From assembly GCA_934140355.1 (NCBI GenBank), contig CAKPBH010000058.1, forward strand, positions 1 to 6,329: DNA of 6,329 nucleotides, in the 5' to 3' direction. How positions within the stretch are numbered: position 1 is the stretch's first letter; the number at the start of each line of letters is the position of its first letter. Shown piece by piece: positions 1-6,215 of this stretch. The notes beneath the pieces are model-generated. The model ran no database searches, was not told where the DNA came from, and saw only the letters and a program-made list of their open reading frames with translations. Origin of the DNA: an uncultured Bacilli bacterium (lineage in GTDB: Bacteria; Bacillota_I; Bacilli_A; RF39; UBA660). The translations under genes and the position numbers were made by a program.

Positions 1-231
1 AACAGAATGAAAGCTGTTGCTTCTGTAACATTCGATAACGAATTCGCAGTTCACGATATCAAAGTTATCGAAAGCCAAAATGGATTATTCATAGCTATGC
101 CAAGCAGAAAAACTCCAAACGGAGAATTCAAAGATATAGCTCATCCAATTAATGCTGAAACAAGAGAGAAGATTCAAAAAGCTATTTTAGAAGCTTATGA
201 AGCTCCAGAAACAGAAGAATCAGCAGAATAA
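1..231 (+). CDS. spoVG: SpoVG family regulator, 5' end cut by the window edge
   Basis: SpoVG is a small nucleic-acid-binding regulator. It was first described in Bacillus sporulation and septation and is widespread in Bacillota, including non-sporulating species. The visible protein contains the family core: MKAVASVTFDNEFAVHDIKV, then NGLFIAMPSRKTPNGEFKDIAHPIN, a 25-residue stretch that begins at residue 25 counted from the first ATG (the first 20 residues of it are the most diagnostic: NGLFIAMPSRKTPNGEFKDI). The ATG at base 7 is probably internal. The frame is open from base 1 (Asn-Arg precede Met), and family members have roughly 15 more residues before this Met, as in Bacillus SpoVG. The tail is acidic and variable (APETEESAE), as is usual. 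The gene uses more C-ending codons (TTC, ATC, AAC) than the operon downstream, which suggests strong expression. A terminator follows within 10 bases, so it is transcribed separately from what comes next. Identification is secure; only the upstream start is missing. Confidence 0.95.
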   Translation, partial: NRMKAVASVTFDNEFAVHDIKVIESQNGLFIAMPSRKTPNGEFKDIAHPINAETREKIQKAILEAYEAPETEESAE

Positions 232-240
232 TATAAAAAG

Positions 241-274
241 AAAAAACACCTTATTATAAAATAAGGTGTTTTTT
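241..274 (+). terminator. Rho-independent terminator of spoVG
   Basis: A perfect 15-bp stem (241-255 with 260-274) closes on a 4-base loop, with the arms AAAAAACACCTTATT and AATAAGGTGTTTTTT. The core is CACCTTA/TAAGGTG and the 3' arm ends in six T residues. It begins 9 bases after the spoVG stop codon. The A-run on the 5' side means it could also stop transcription from the other strand. Confidence 0.9.
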
Positions 275-304
275 CTATATTAAGAGTATAAAAATAAAAA
301 ATAA

Positions 305-333
305 TTGAAAAAGTCAAAGTTGCATGTTATAAT
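305..333 (+). promoter_or_regulatory. Sigma-A-type promoter with extended -10 for the 251-residue gene
   Basis: A -35 box TTGAAA (305-310) lies exactly 17 bases before a perfect -10 box TATAAT (328-333). A TG one base before the -10 box (325-326) makes it an extended -10. Transcription would begin near base 340 and leave a leader of about 55-60 bases before the start codon at 398. I see no convincing riboswitch or attenuator fold in that leader. Together with the terminator upstream, this makes the following gene an independent transcription unit. Confidence 0.75.
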
Positions 334-397
334 AATTATTGCAACTATTAACAGTATAATAAAGTCTTCGGTATAAAATTTTAGAGGAGGAGTAAAA

Positions 398-1153
398 ATG
401 AGACTTGCGAAAAGAGGAGAAAAATTTTTAAGGAATGTTATATTTAATGACAAATTTGCATTGGTTAGTATACGGAAACCTGAAGTAAAGAAAGTTACTA
501 TAATTGGTCCTGGAATGCCATTTGTAACTTTAAATGAAAAAAATGAAGTATCTGGCTTAAAAATAACTTGTGGACAGTTATTAGAAGAGGATGATTGGCC
601 AACTCTAAGAGGTTGGGTAGTAGCATTCTATGAAACTAAAAATGGAAAAAGAGAATCCATAAAAAGTCAGGCTAAACAATTAGCAGAAATATTAGAAAGT
701 GAGGAATTTTCTGAGATAGATACTATTGAGCTAATTGGAGTGGGCAAAATTGGACTCTTGTTTCTAATCACTTCACAATATGTAGAAAGAAGATTACATA
801 TAGCGACAATTGGGCTGAAACTATGTATGCCATATTTAGAATATACTTATTGTGATAAAGAAAGTCTAGAAGAATTAAATCCATTTGTAAGAAATAAATA
901 TAAAGAAAAACTACTTAGAAATGTCAATTTTGAAAATATAGCAATCAAACACAATTGGATAGATTTTGAAGAAGAAGACTTAATAGAAACATGTACAATA
1001 ACATGTACAATGTTGTGGTTAGTAAAAATAATAAATAGAAAGTTAAAATCGAACGGTGGTAGCAAGATTCAAGATATAATAGACAAGAATTTTTTTGTAG
1101 AAACCCAATATAGTGATATATTGACAGAGGTTTATCATTATTTCCAAAGATAG
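398..1153 (+). CDS. Unrecognised 251-residue protein, possible alpha/beta-hydrolase-like fold without the serine
   Basis: I do not recognise this protein with certainty. The start is well supported: AGGAGG (385-390) lies 7 bases before the ATG. There is no signal peptide and no clear membrane segment, so it is probably cytoplasmic. Residues 70-142 read like the centre of an alpha/beta domain: a strand (GWVVAFYE, 72-79), a helix (SIKSQAKQLAEILE, 87-100), a strand (IDTIELIG, 107-114), a glycine turn (GVGKIG, 114-119), a helix (LLFLITSQYVE) and a strand (LHIATIG, 133-139). In alpha/beta hydrolases that turn would be G-x-S-x-G, but the serine position is Gly116 here. The same motif also matches a Rossmann GxGxxG loop, so the fold stays open. 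The C-terminal half is Lys/Glu-rich and helical, with a TCTI-TCTM duplication at 198-205. Sampled lines of the gene are about 33-35% GC against about 18% in a sampled line of pth, so it may have been acquired separately. It has its own promoter and terminator. Confidence 0.8.
   Translation: MRLAKRGEKFLRNVIFNDKFALVSIRKPEVKKVTIIGPGMPFVTLNEKNEVSGLKITCGQLLEEDDWPTLRGWVVAFYETKNGKRESIKSQAKQLAEILESEEFSEIDTIELIGVGKIGLLFLITSQYVERRLHIATIGLKLCMPYLEYTYCDKESLEELNPFVRNKYKEKLLRNVNFENIAIKHNWIDFEEEDLIETCTITCTMLWLVKIINRKLKSNGGSKIQDIIDKNFFVETQYSDILTEVYHYFQR
988..1011 (+). repeat. Perfect 12-bp tandem duplication inside the 251-residue gene
   Basis: AACATGTACAAT occurs twice back to back (988-999 and 1000-1011). 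Because 12 is a multiple of three, the frame is kept and the protein gains a repeated TCT-I/M tetrapeptide (residues 198-205). Each unit also contains the palindromes ACATGT and TGTACA. It may be a simple slippage duplication. Confidence 0.85.
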
Positions 1154-1164
1154 CAAGCTAAAAT

Positions 1165-1190
1165 AAAAACTGGGTAAATACCCAGTTTTT
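1165..1190 (+). terminator. Rho-independent terminator after the 251-residue gene
   Basis: An 11-bp perfect stem, AAAAACTGGGT (1165-1175) with ACCCAGTTTTT (1180-1190), closes on a 4-base loop (AAAT). The 3' arm runs into a T-tract. It starts 12 bases after the stop codon and separates this gene from the pth operon. Confidence 0.9.
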
Positions 1191-1202
1191 TATGTATAAA
1201 AC

Positions 1203-1231
1203 TTGAAAATAAATAAAAAACAATGTAAAAT
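1203..1231 (+). promoter_or_regulatory. Probable sigma-A promoter of the pth operon
   Basis: TTGAAA (1203-1208) is followed after 17 bases by TAAAAT (1226-1231), with a TG directly before the -10 box. It lies 12 bases beyond the preceding terminator and about 50 bases before the pth start, with no other gene between. The region is very AT-rich, so chance matches are likelier here, and a shifted -10 (TAGTAT, 1231-1236) is possible. Placement between a terminator and the first operon gene is the main support. Confidence 0.6.
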
Positions 1232-1280
1232 AGTATAGACAAAATAGAGAATAATTAAATACTAGGAAAGGACAAGAAAA

Positions 1281-1838
1281 ATGTTTTTAATTGTAGGACT
1301 AGGTAATCCAGAAGAAGAATATAGTAACACAAGACACAATATGGGATTTGATACAATAAATAAATTAGCTAATGAATATAATATAAAAATAAATAAAAAT
1401 AAATTCAAAGGACTATGTGGAAGTGGTATAATAGAAAATGAAAAAGTTATATTATTAAAGCCACAAACATATATGAATTTAAGTGGGGAAAGCATAAAAG
1501 AGGCAATGACTTTTTATAAAATAAAAAGTGAAAATATAATAGTAATTTATGATGATATAGATATTGAACCAGGAATAATAAAAATAAGAAAAAAAGGAGG
1601 ACCTGGGGGACATAATGGAATGAAATCTGTTATATCAGAAATAGATACACAAAATTTTCCTAGAATACGTATAGGAATTGGAAAACCTGAAAACAAAGGA
1701 CAACTTATAGAATATGTAATAGGAAAAATGCCACAAACAGATAAAGATATATTAGAAAAAGCAACAACACTAGGAAAAGAAGCTATACTAGAAATTATAA
1801 AAAATGGCGTAGATATAGCAATGAATAAATTTAATTAA
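1281..1838 (+). CDS. pth: Peptidyl-tRNA hydrolase
   Basis: Pth cleaves the ester bond of peptidyl-tRNAs that drop off stalled ribosomes, returning free tRNA in the cytoplasm; it is usually essential. The 185-residue length is normal for bacterial Pth. Family motifs are in order: LIVGLGNP (3-10, with Asn9), TRHNMG (17-22, with the catalytic His19, equivalent to E. coli His20), PQTYMNLSG (61-69, with Asn66), YDDIDIEPG (90-98, with Asp91 matching E. coli Asp93), GGPGGHNG (106-113, with His111 and Asn112) and RIRIGIGKP (118-126). All known catalytic and substrate-contact positions are present. AAAGGA at 1267-1272 lies 8 bases before the ATG. It is the first gene of an apparent five-gene operon; the next start is 40 bases after its stop. 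In many Bacilli pth also lies in the spoVG neighbourhood (spoVG-glmU-prs-ctc-pth), so the proximity here may be a remnant of that order. Confidence 0.97.
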   Translation: MFLIVGLGNPEEEYSNTRHNMGFDTINKLANEYNIKINKNKFKGLCGSGIIENEKVILLKPQTYMNLSGESIKEAMTFYKIKSENIIVIYDDIDIEPGIIKIRKKGGPGGHNGMKSVISEIDTQNFPRIRIGIGKPENKGQLIEYVIGKMPQTDKDILEKATTLGKEAILEIIKNGVDIAMNKFN

Positions 1839-1878
1839 AATAAGCAATTAAAGTTGTACATTAAGAAAGGATAAAAAA

Positions 1879-3066
1879 ATGACAGAGATATTTATACAAA
1901 AAAGTAATGATAAAAGAGAAATTGCTCTTGTAGAAGAAGATAAATTAATAGAATATTATGAAGAAAACGAAAATTCAAATAGAAATGAAGGAAACATTTA
2001 TATAGGAATAGTAAGAGATATAATAAAAGGTATGGAAGCAGCATTTGTTGATATAGGAACAAATAAAAATAGTTTTATACATTTAAAAGATATATTACCT
2101 AAAGTAGATGAAACTAAAACTCATGAAGAACAAAAATTAGAGATTACTGATGTAATAAAACCAAAACAAAAAATATTAGTACAAGTAAAGAAAGACAGTA
2201 ACTCTAAAAAAGGAGCTAGAGTATCAACACATATAAATTTACCAAGCAAATATATAGTGTTAATGCCAAACACAGATATAATAACAGTTTCACAAAAAAT
2301 AGAAGATAAAAAAGAACAACAAAGACTAATTAAACTTGTAAAAAACAACTTAAGTGAAGGAAATGGAGCTATTATAAGAACATTAGCAGAAGGTAAAGAA
2401 CAAGAAATTATAGATGACATTAAAAAAATTGAGAAAGTATGGAGAAATATTACACAAACAAGTATAGATCCAGAAGAAAACAAAGCAAAATTATTATATA
2501 AAAGTAAAGATATATTAGAAAAAATATTAATGGATTTAATGGATGAAAATATATCAAGAATAGTTGTCAATAGTCAGGCAGAAAAAAGTAGAATAGAAAA
2601 AATGCTAAATGAAAATAAAGAATACAAAAATATTAAAGTAGAACTAAAAAAACAGAAAGATATATTAGAAATATATGATTTAAGAAAACAAGTAGAAAAA
2701 AGTGAAAATAGAAAAGTATGGTTAAAATGTGGAGGATTTATAACTATTGATAATACTGAAGCATTAACAGCAATAGATGTAAATACAGGTAAATTTACTG
2801 GAACAAATAATGATTTGCAACAAACCATATTAAAGGTAAATGAAGAAGCAACAATAGAAATAGCTAAACAACTTAGATTAAGAGATATAGGCGGAATAAT
2901 TATAGTAGATTATATAGATATGGCAAAAGAGCAAGATAAACAAAATATATTAGATCTAATGAAAAAAGAGCTAAAAAATGATAGAGCAAAAACTCAAGTA
3001 GAAGGATTTACAAAATTAGATTTAATGGAATTAACAAGAAAACATATTTGTAGCCATAAAGAATAA
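1879..3066 (+). CDS. rng: Ribonuclease E/G family protein, short form without zinc-link
   Basis: RNase E/G enzymes cleave single-stranded RNA endonucleolytically, favour 5'-monophosphate ends, and act in rRNA maturation and mRNA decay. An S1-type RNA-binding domain covers about residues 37-120 (NIYIGIVRDIIKGMEAAFVD at 39-58). The 5'-sensor motif IIRT has Arg167 and Thr168, equivalent to E. coli RNase E Arg169/Thr170. The DNase-I-like catalytic part carries Asp300 (AIDVNTG) and Asp344 (IIVDYID), equivalent to Asp303 and Asp346. The protein ends MELTRKHICSHKE at residue 395, shortly before the place where RNase E and typical RNase G have the CPxC zinc-link and a further dimerisation domain; typical RNase G is about 480-490 residues. 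No continuation is readable in the 45 bases before rimO, so this is not a simple frameshift. It may be a natural short clostridial type. AAAGGA (1866-1871) lies 7 bases before the ATG. Family is certain; the symbol rng is by family only. Confidence 0.88.
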   Translation: MTEIFIQKSNDKREIALVEEDKLIEYYEENENSNRNEGNIYIGIVRDIIKGMEAAFVDIGTNKNSFIHLKDILPKVDETKTHEEQKLEITDVIKPKQKILVQVKKDSNSKKGARVSTHINLPSKYIVLMPNTDIITVSQKIEDKKEQQRLIKLVKNNLSEGNGAIIRTLAEGKEQEIIDDIKKIEKVWRNITQTSIDPEENKAKLLYKSKDILEKILMDLMDENISRIVVNSQAEKSRIEKMLNENKEYKNIKVELKKQKDILEIYDLRKQVEKSENRKVWLKCGGFITIDNTEALTAIDVNTGKFTGTNNDLQQTILKVNEEATIEIAKQLRLRDIGGIIIVDYIDMAKEQDKQNILDLMKKELKNDRAKTQVEGFTKLDLMELTRKHICSHKE

Positions 3067-3111
3067 TTTATCTAGAATAGATGTACCTTTGGAAAGGAAA
3101 GAAATATAAAA

Positions 3112-4470
3112 ATGAATGTAGGATTTATATCATTAGGATGTAGTAAAAATCTAATAGACACAGAAGCGGTAATAGGAGAATTTAAGGAACATAAATTTAC
3201 AATAGTAAATGATGCAAGTAAGGCAGACATAATAGTAGTAAATACATGTGGATTTATTGACTCAGCAAAAGAAGAAGCAATAAAAACAATATTAGAAATG
3301 GCAGACTATAAGCAAAAAAGATGTAAATATCTAATAGCTATGGGATGTTTAGTACAAAGATATTATAAAGATTTAAAAAAAGCAATTCCAGAAGTAGATT
3401 TATGGATAAAATTAGACGAATATGATCATTTGTGGGACAAGATAGAAGATTTAGTAAAAAGAGATATTGTAGAAAAATCTAAAACCAAAACAAGTACGCA
3501 AATTACTAAAATAGAACCAATGCCAATGTTTGAACAACATAATTTTATGAATAGAACAATAACAACAGGAAAAAATTATGCATATTTAAAAATTGGTGAA
3601 GGATGTAGTAATAGATGTACATATTGTGCTATTCCATATATAAGAGGACCATTTGTTAGCAGAAAAAAAGAAGACATTTTAGAAGAAGCAAAAAAATTAG
3701 CTAAAGATGGAATAAAAGAATTAATTGTTATCGCGCAAGATACAACAAAATATGGAGAAGATATCTATGGTGAAAATAAATTAGCTGAGCTATTAGAAGA
3801 ATTAAGCAATATAGACGAAATAAAATGGATAAGATTTTTATATTCATATCCAGAAGGAATAACAGATGAATTAATAAATGTAGTTGCTAATAATTCTAAA
3901 ATTGCAAAATATTTTGATATACCAATTCAACATATATCTGATACAGTCTTAAAAAGAATGAATAGAAGAACAAACAAAAAACAAATAACAAGCTTAATTA
4001 AAAAAATAAGAAAAGCTATACCAGATGTAACAATTAGAACTACATTAATTGTAGGTTTCCCAGGAGAAACTAAAGAAGATTTTAAAGAATTAGAAGATTT
4101 TGTAAAAGAAACAAAATTTGATAAATTAGGTGCTTTCCAATATTCAAAAGAAGAAGGAACACCAGCTGCTAAATTACCAGACCAAATACATGGAAATACA
4201 AAAAAAGCAAGATATAATAAAATAATGTCAGAACAACAAAAAATTTCAAATGATATACTAAAAAATAAGATTGGAAAAAAATGTGAAGTATTAATTGAAG
4301 AAACATCATTTGACAATAAATTTTATATAGGAAGAACAATGCAAGATGTACCAGAAATAGATGGACTTGTTTATATTAAAAATGATGGACAAGAAAATAT
4401 CTTAAACACTTTTGTGAAATGTGAAGTTATAGATGTAAAAAATTATGATTTAATAGCAAAAATTGTGTAA
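3112..4470 (+). CDS. rimO: Ribosomal protein S12 methylthiotransferase RimO
   Basis: RimO is a radical-SAM enzyme that adds a methylthio group to a conserved aspartate of ribosomal protein S12, using two iron-sulfur clusters. The 452-residue length is normal. The N-terminal methylthiotransferase domain has the three cluster cysteines Cys10 (SLGCSKN), Cys46 (NTCGFID) and Cys79 (MGCLVQRY). The radical-SAM CxxxCxxC is Cys165-Cys169-Cys172 (EGCSNRCTYCAIP), followed by IRGPFVSRK. FPGETKEDF follows later in the radical-SAM domain. A C-terminal TRAM domain of about 70 residues ends the protein. The SLGCSKNLIDTE start and IPYIRGPFVSR favour RimO over the tRNA enzyme MiaB. The stretch VDLWIKLDEYDHLWDKI (95-111) differs from the shorter segment I expect here. 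The nearest AAAGGA (3093-3098) is 13 bases from the ATG, rather far, but the family N-terminus fixes the start. It follows the RNase gene by 45 bases. Confidence 0.95.
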   Translation: MNVGFISLGCSKNLIDTEAVIGEFKEHKFTIVNDASKADIIVVNTCGFIDSAKEEAIKTILEMADYKQKRCKYLIAMGCLVQRYYKDLKKAIPEVDLWIKLDEYDHLWDKIEDLVKRDIVEKSKTKTSTQITKIEPMPMFEQHNFMNRTITTGKNYAYLKIGEGCSNRCTYCAIPYIRGPFVSRKKEDILEEAKKLAKDGIKELIVIAQDTTKYGEDIYGENKLAELLEELSNIDEIKWIRFLYSYPEGITDELINVVANNSKIAKYFDIPIQHISDTVLKRMNRRTNKKQITSLIKKIRKAIPDVTIRTTLIVGFPGETKEDFKELEDFVKETKFDKLGAFQYSKEEGTPAAKLPDQIHGNTKKARYNKIMSEQQKISNDILKNKIGKKCEVLIEETSFDNKFYIGRTMQDVPEIDGLVYIKNDGQENILNTFVKCEVIDVKNYDLIAKIV

Positions 4471-4497
4471 TTTCATTTTTAAAGGAAGAGGAAAAAT

Positions 4498-5754
4498 ATG
4501 AGAATATATTTAGAAAATGGAGAGTTAGCTGAAATAACAGTAAAACAAGGAAAAAATGAACATATTTATGAGTATTATATAGGAAGTATAAAAATTGGTG
4601 TATTAAATGATGAAATAATGGAAAATAATATATTAATACTAGAAGATTCAATAAAAGAACCAAAAATTGCAGAAGAAATAAAAGAAGCAATAAACGGCTT
4701 ACCAAGAGAAGATATATTACAAGAACTAGAAGAAAATAAAGATATTGAAGATTATATAAACGAAAAATATGGTGAACAAGAAAAAATAAAAGAAATCAGA
4801 AAAATAGAATTAAATGGAAATAAAGCAAAAATTAAAGAAAATAAAGATAAAGACAAAAGCAATGAAGAAAGTGAATTAACAGAAAAGATTGTTACTACAG
4901 ATGATGTTAAAATAAAACAAACCATAGATTTAGATGAAAGAGCTAATGATATGCAAGATGTAAAAAAATGGCTAGGCGGAAAAATACCCAAAGACGTAGA
5001 AAAAGTAGGTGTAGTAGAAAGCTCTGACATGAGAGAATATGGAGGGAAAAATACAACAAGATATTCATTACTTACAATAAGTAAATCTGGACGAGTAGAA
5101 CCATTGGAAAAATATATTCCACAATTAAAACAAAGGACTGCAGATGGAAATAATCCAAGAGAAGAAAGTTATCAGGTAAGAACAGATGGAAGTGTAGAAA
5201 AAGATGCTGTGCTTAGTGAATATGAAATAGGTGATAAAATTATTCAATTAGACAATAAAGAATATGGAAGAGTAGAATTAAATATAGGAAAAGAAGCAAG
5301 AAATTCTACACAAACTGTATCACAAGAAGTAAGAAGCCAAAATACATTATTTGCAACATCTAAAGAGCAAAGAAGTGTTGTAGGTGAATATGAATCAAAT
5401 GGGGAAAATAATGTAGAAGAAGATATTAAAGAAGCTGAAGAGCATGAGAAAGAAAATCCAAACTGTGACAATTTACAAGCAGAAGATATAGATGGGGATA
5501 GACAAACTAGGTCACATATTCATGAAAATAGTACAGAAGTAATATTAAAAGATGGAACAAAAATGACATTTGAAAAATTGGCAGTAAGATGGGGATTGTT
5601 TGATGATAATGGACATCCAGATATAGAAAGTGCTAAAGATAAATATATAAAAGAGCAAGAGGAGAATATGGAAAAAGAACCAGATCAAATAATAGAAGAA
5701 TTGGATGAAGAATTAGAAGATCCGAGAGCACCAGAGGCTAGGAGCAAAAGATAA
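4498..5754 (+). CDS. Unrecognised acidic 418-residue cytoplasmic protein
   Basis: I do not recognise this family. The start has a good ribosome binding site (AAAGGAAGAGG, 4481-4491) 6 bases upstream. No signal peptide or membrane segment is visible, there is one cysteine (323) and two tryptophans (158, 365). Visible parts: an N-terminal region rich in beta-type residues (1-50, MRIYLENGELAEITV start), a helical charged stretch (52-103), a Lys/Glu-rich linker (104-130), a central block (about 135-270) with the best-formed sequence, including VKKWLGGKIPKDVEKVGVVE, TTRYSLLTISKSGRVEPLEK and YGRVELNIGK, a Ser/Gln/Glu-rich linker (270-340), a short C-terminal block (343-385, VILKDGTKMTF and LAVRWGLFDDNGHPD) and a very acidic helical tail. 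Alternating small folded blocks and disordered linkers suggest a scaffold or adaptor rather than an enzyme; this is inference. It starts 27 bases after rimO and ends 29 bases before the small membrane protein, so it probably belongs to the same operon. Confidence 0.85.
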   Translation: MRIYLENGELAEITVKQGKNEHIYEYYIGSIKIGVLNDEIMENNILILEDSIKEPKIAEEIKEAINGLPREDILQELEENKDIEDYINEKYGEQEKIKEIRKIELNGNKAKIKENKDKDKSNEESELTEKIVTTDDVKIKQTIDLDERANDMQDVKKWLGGKIPKDVEKVGVVESSDMREYGGKNTTRYSLLTISKSGRVEPLEKYIPQLKQRTADGNNPREESYQVRTDGSVEKDAVLSEYEIGDKIIQLDNKEYGRVELNIGKEARNSTQTVSQEVRSQNTLFATSKEQRSVVGEYESNGENNVEEDIKEAEEHEKENPNCDNLQAEDIDGDRQTRSHIHENSTEVILKDGTKMTFEKLAVRWGLFDDNGHPDIESAKDKYIKEQEENMEKEPDQIIEELDEELEDPRAPEARSKR

Positions 5755-5783
5755 AACATAAACAAGATTTAAGAGGTGAAAAA

Positions 5784-6119
5784 ATGTCAGCATTACTAGC
5801 AATAATATATATATTAATATTTATTATATTTGCATTAGTAGCATATGCAGTATTACAAATAAAGTTATTTGGAATGAAAGTAAAAGATTTTTGGTCTTTT
5901 ATAGAAGCAAACCAAATGTTAGACAAATTATCAAGATTTGCAAATCAATATGAAAATATGTCACCACAAGAACAGATAATATATTTAGCAGAAGCGGAAA
6001 AAATATTTAAAGCATTTGATAATGTGCCAAATGAATTGTGGGAAGAAGAATATCAAAAATATAGGGAAGTATTAAAAAAATATCAAGACATAAAAATGCT
6101 TAGATGGGCTCAAAAATAA
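5784..6119 (+). CDS. Unrecognised small protein with one N-terminal membrane segment
   Basis: This 111-residue protein is of unknown function. Residues 3-25 are an uninterrupted hydrophobic run (ALLAIIYILIFIIFALVAYA and onward) with no charge before it, followed by Lys27, Lys32 and Lys34. By the positive-inside rule the N-terminus would face out and the remaining 85 residues would lie in the cytoplasm. No signal-peptidase or lipobox site is evident, so it is best read as a membrane anchor. The cytoplasmic part looks fully helical and aromatic-rich, with segments at about 35-58 (DFWSFIEANQMLDKLSRFAN), 61-76 (PQEQIIYLAEAEKIFK) and 81-106 (PNELWEEEYQKYREVLKKYQ), resembling a small helical interaction domain. 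AGAGGTG (5772-5778) lies 5 bases before the ATG. It is the last gene of the operon, 29 bases after the acidic protein, for which it could be a membrane partner (inference). Confidence 0.85.
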   Translation: MSALLAIIYILIFIIFALVAYAVLQIKLFGMKVKDFWSFIEANQMLDKLSRFANQYENMSPQEQIIYLAEAEKIFKAFDNVPNELWEEEYQKYREVLKKYQDIKMLRWAQK

Positions 6120-6160
6120 TTCTAAAGCCAAAAGCAATTTTCTATTCTTGATTTGATGAA

Positions 6161-6211
6161 AACAAAAAAATGAACCAAATTATTAAACTAATATTTTGGT
6201 TCGTTTTTGTT
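6161..6211. terminator. Long, probably bidirectional terminator ending the pth operon
   Basis: The core hairpin pairs GAACCAAATTATTA (6172-6185) with TAATATTTTGGTTC (6189-6202): 14 positions with one T-T mismatch and a 3-base loop. The stem continues outward through a T-G wobble (6171/6203) and five A-T pairs, and then C6163-G6209, A6162-T6210 and A6161-T6211 after a two-base bulge. On the plus strand it ends in GTTTTTGTT; on the minus strand it ends in a run of seven U. It lies 41 bases after the last operon gene and 5 bases after the stop codon of the minus-strand frame at the right edge, so it can serve both. Confidence 0.85.
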
Positions 6212-6215
6212 AAGA

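Noticed and set aside
355..360. A second TATAAT box upstream of the 251-residue gene.
   Set aside because: The best -35 candidate (TTGCAA, 339-344) is only 10 bases away, too close. The site at 305-333 has ideal 17-base spacing.
275..397. Possible riboswitch or attenuator in the leader of the 251-residue gene.
   Set aside because: Only about 60 bases lie between the expected transcription start and the start codon, and I see no stable alternating stems or known conserved core.
2121..2570. Long minus-strand open frame of 149 codons opposite the RNase gene.
   Set aside because: It is a shadow of a certain coding gene in AT-rich DNA, rich in Ser, Phe, Leu and Ile, with no convincing family motif.
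3067..3111. Possible frameshifted tail of the RNase E/G gene.
   Set aside because: The 45 bases encode no CPxC motif in any frame and lead directly to the rimO ribosome binding site, so there is no lost C-terminal part here.
3927..4316. Minus-strand open frame of 129 codons opposite rimO.
   Set aside because: It lies wholly within rimO, whose radical-SAM and TRAM regions are clear; the reverse frame has the usual shadow composition.
4427..5030. Leu/Ser-rich minus-strand frames that look like membrane proteins.
   Set aside because: They are the complement of Glu/Lys/Asn-rich codons of the acidic protein, which gives artificial hydrophobic runs.
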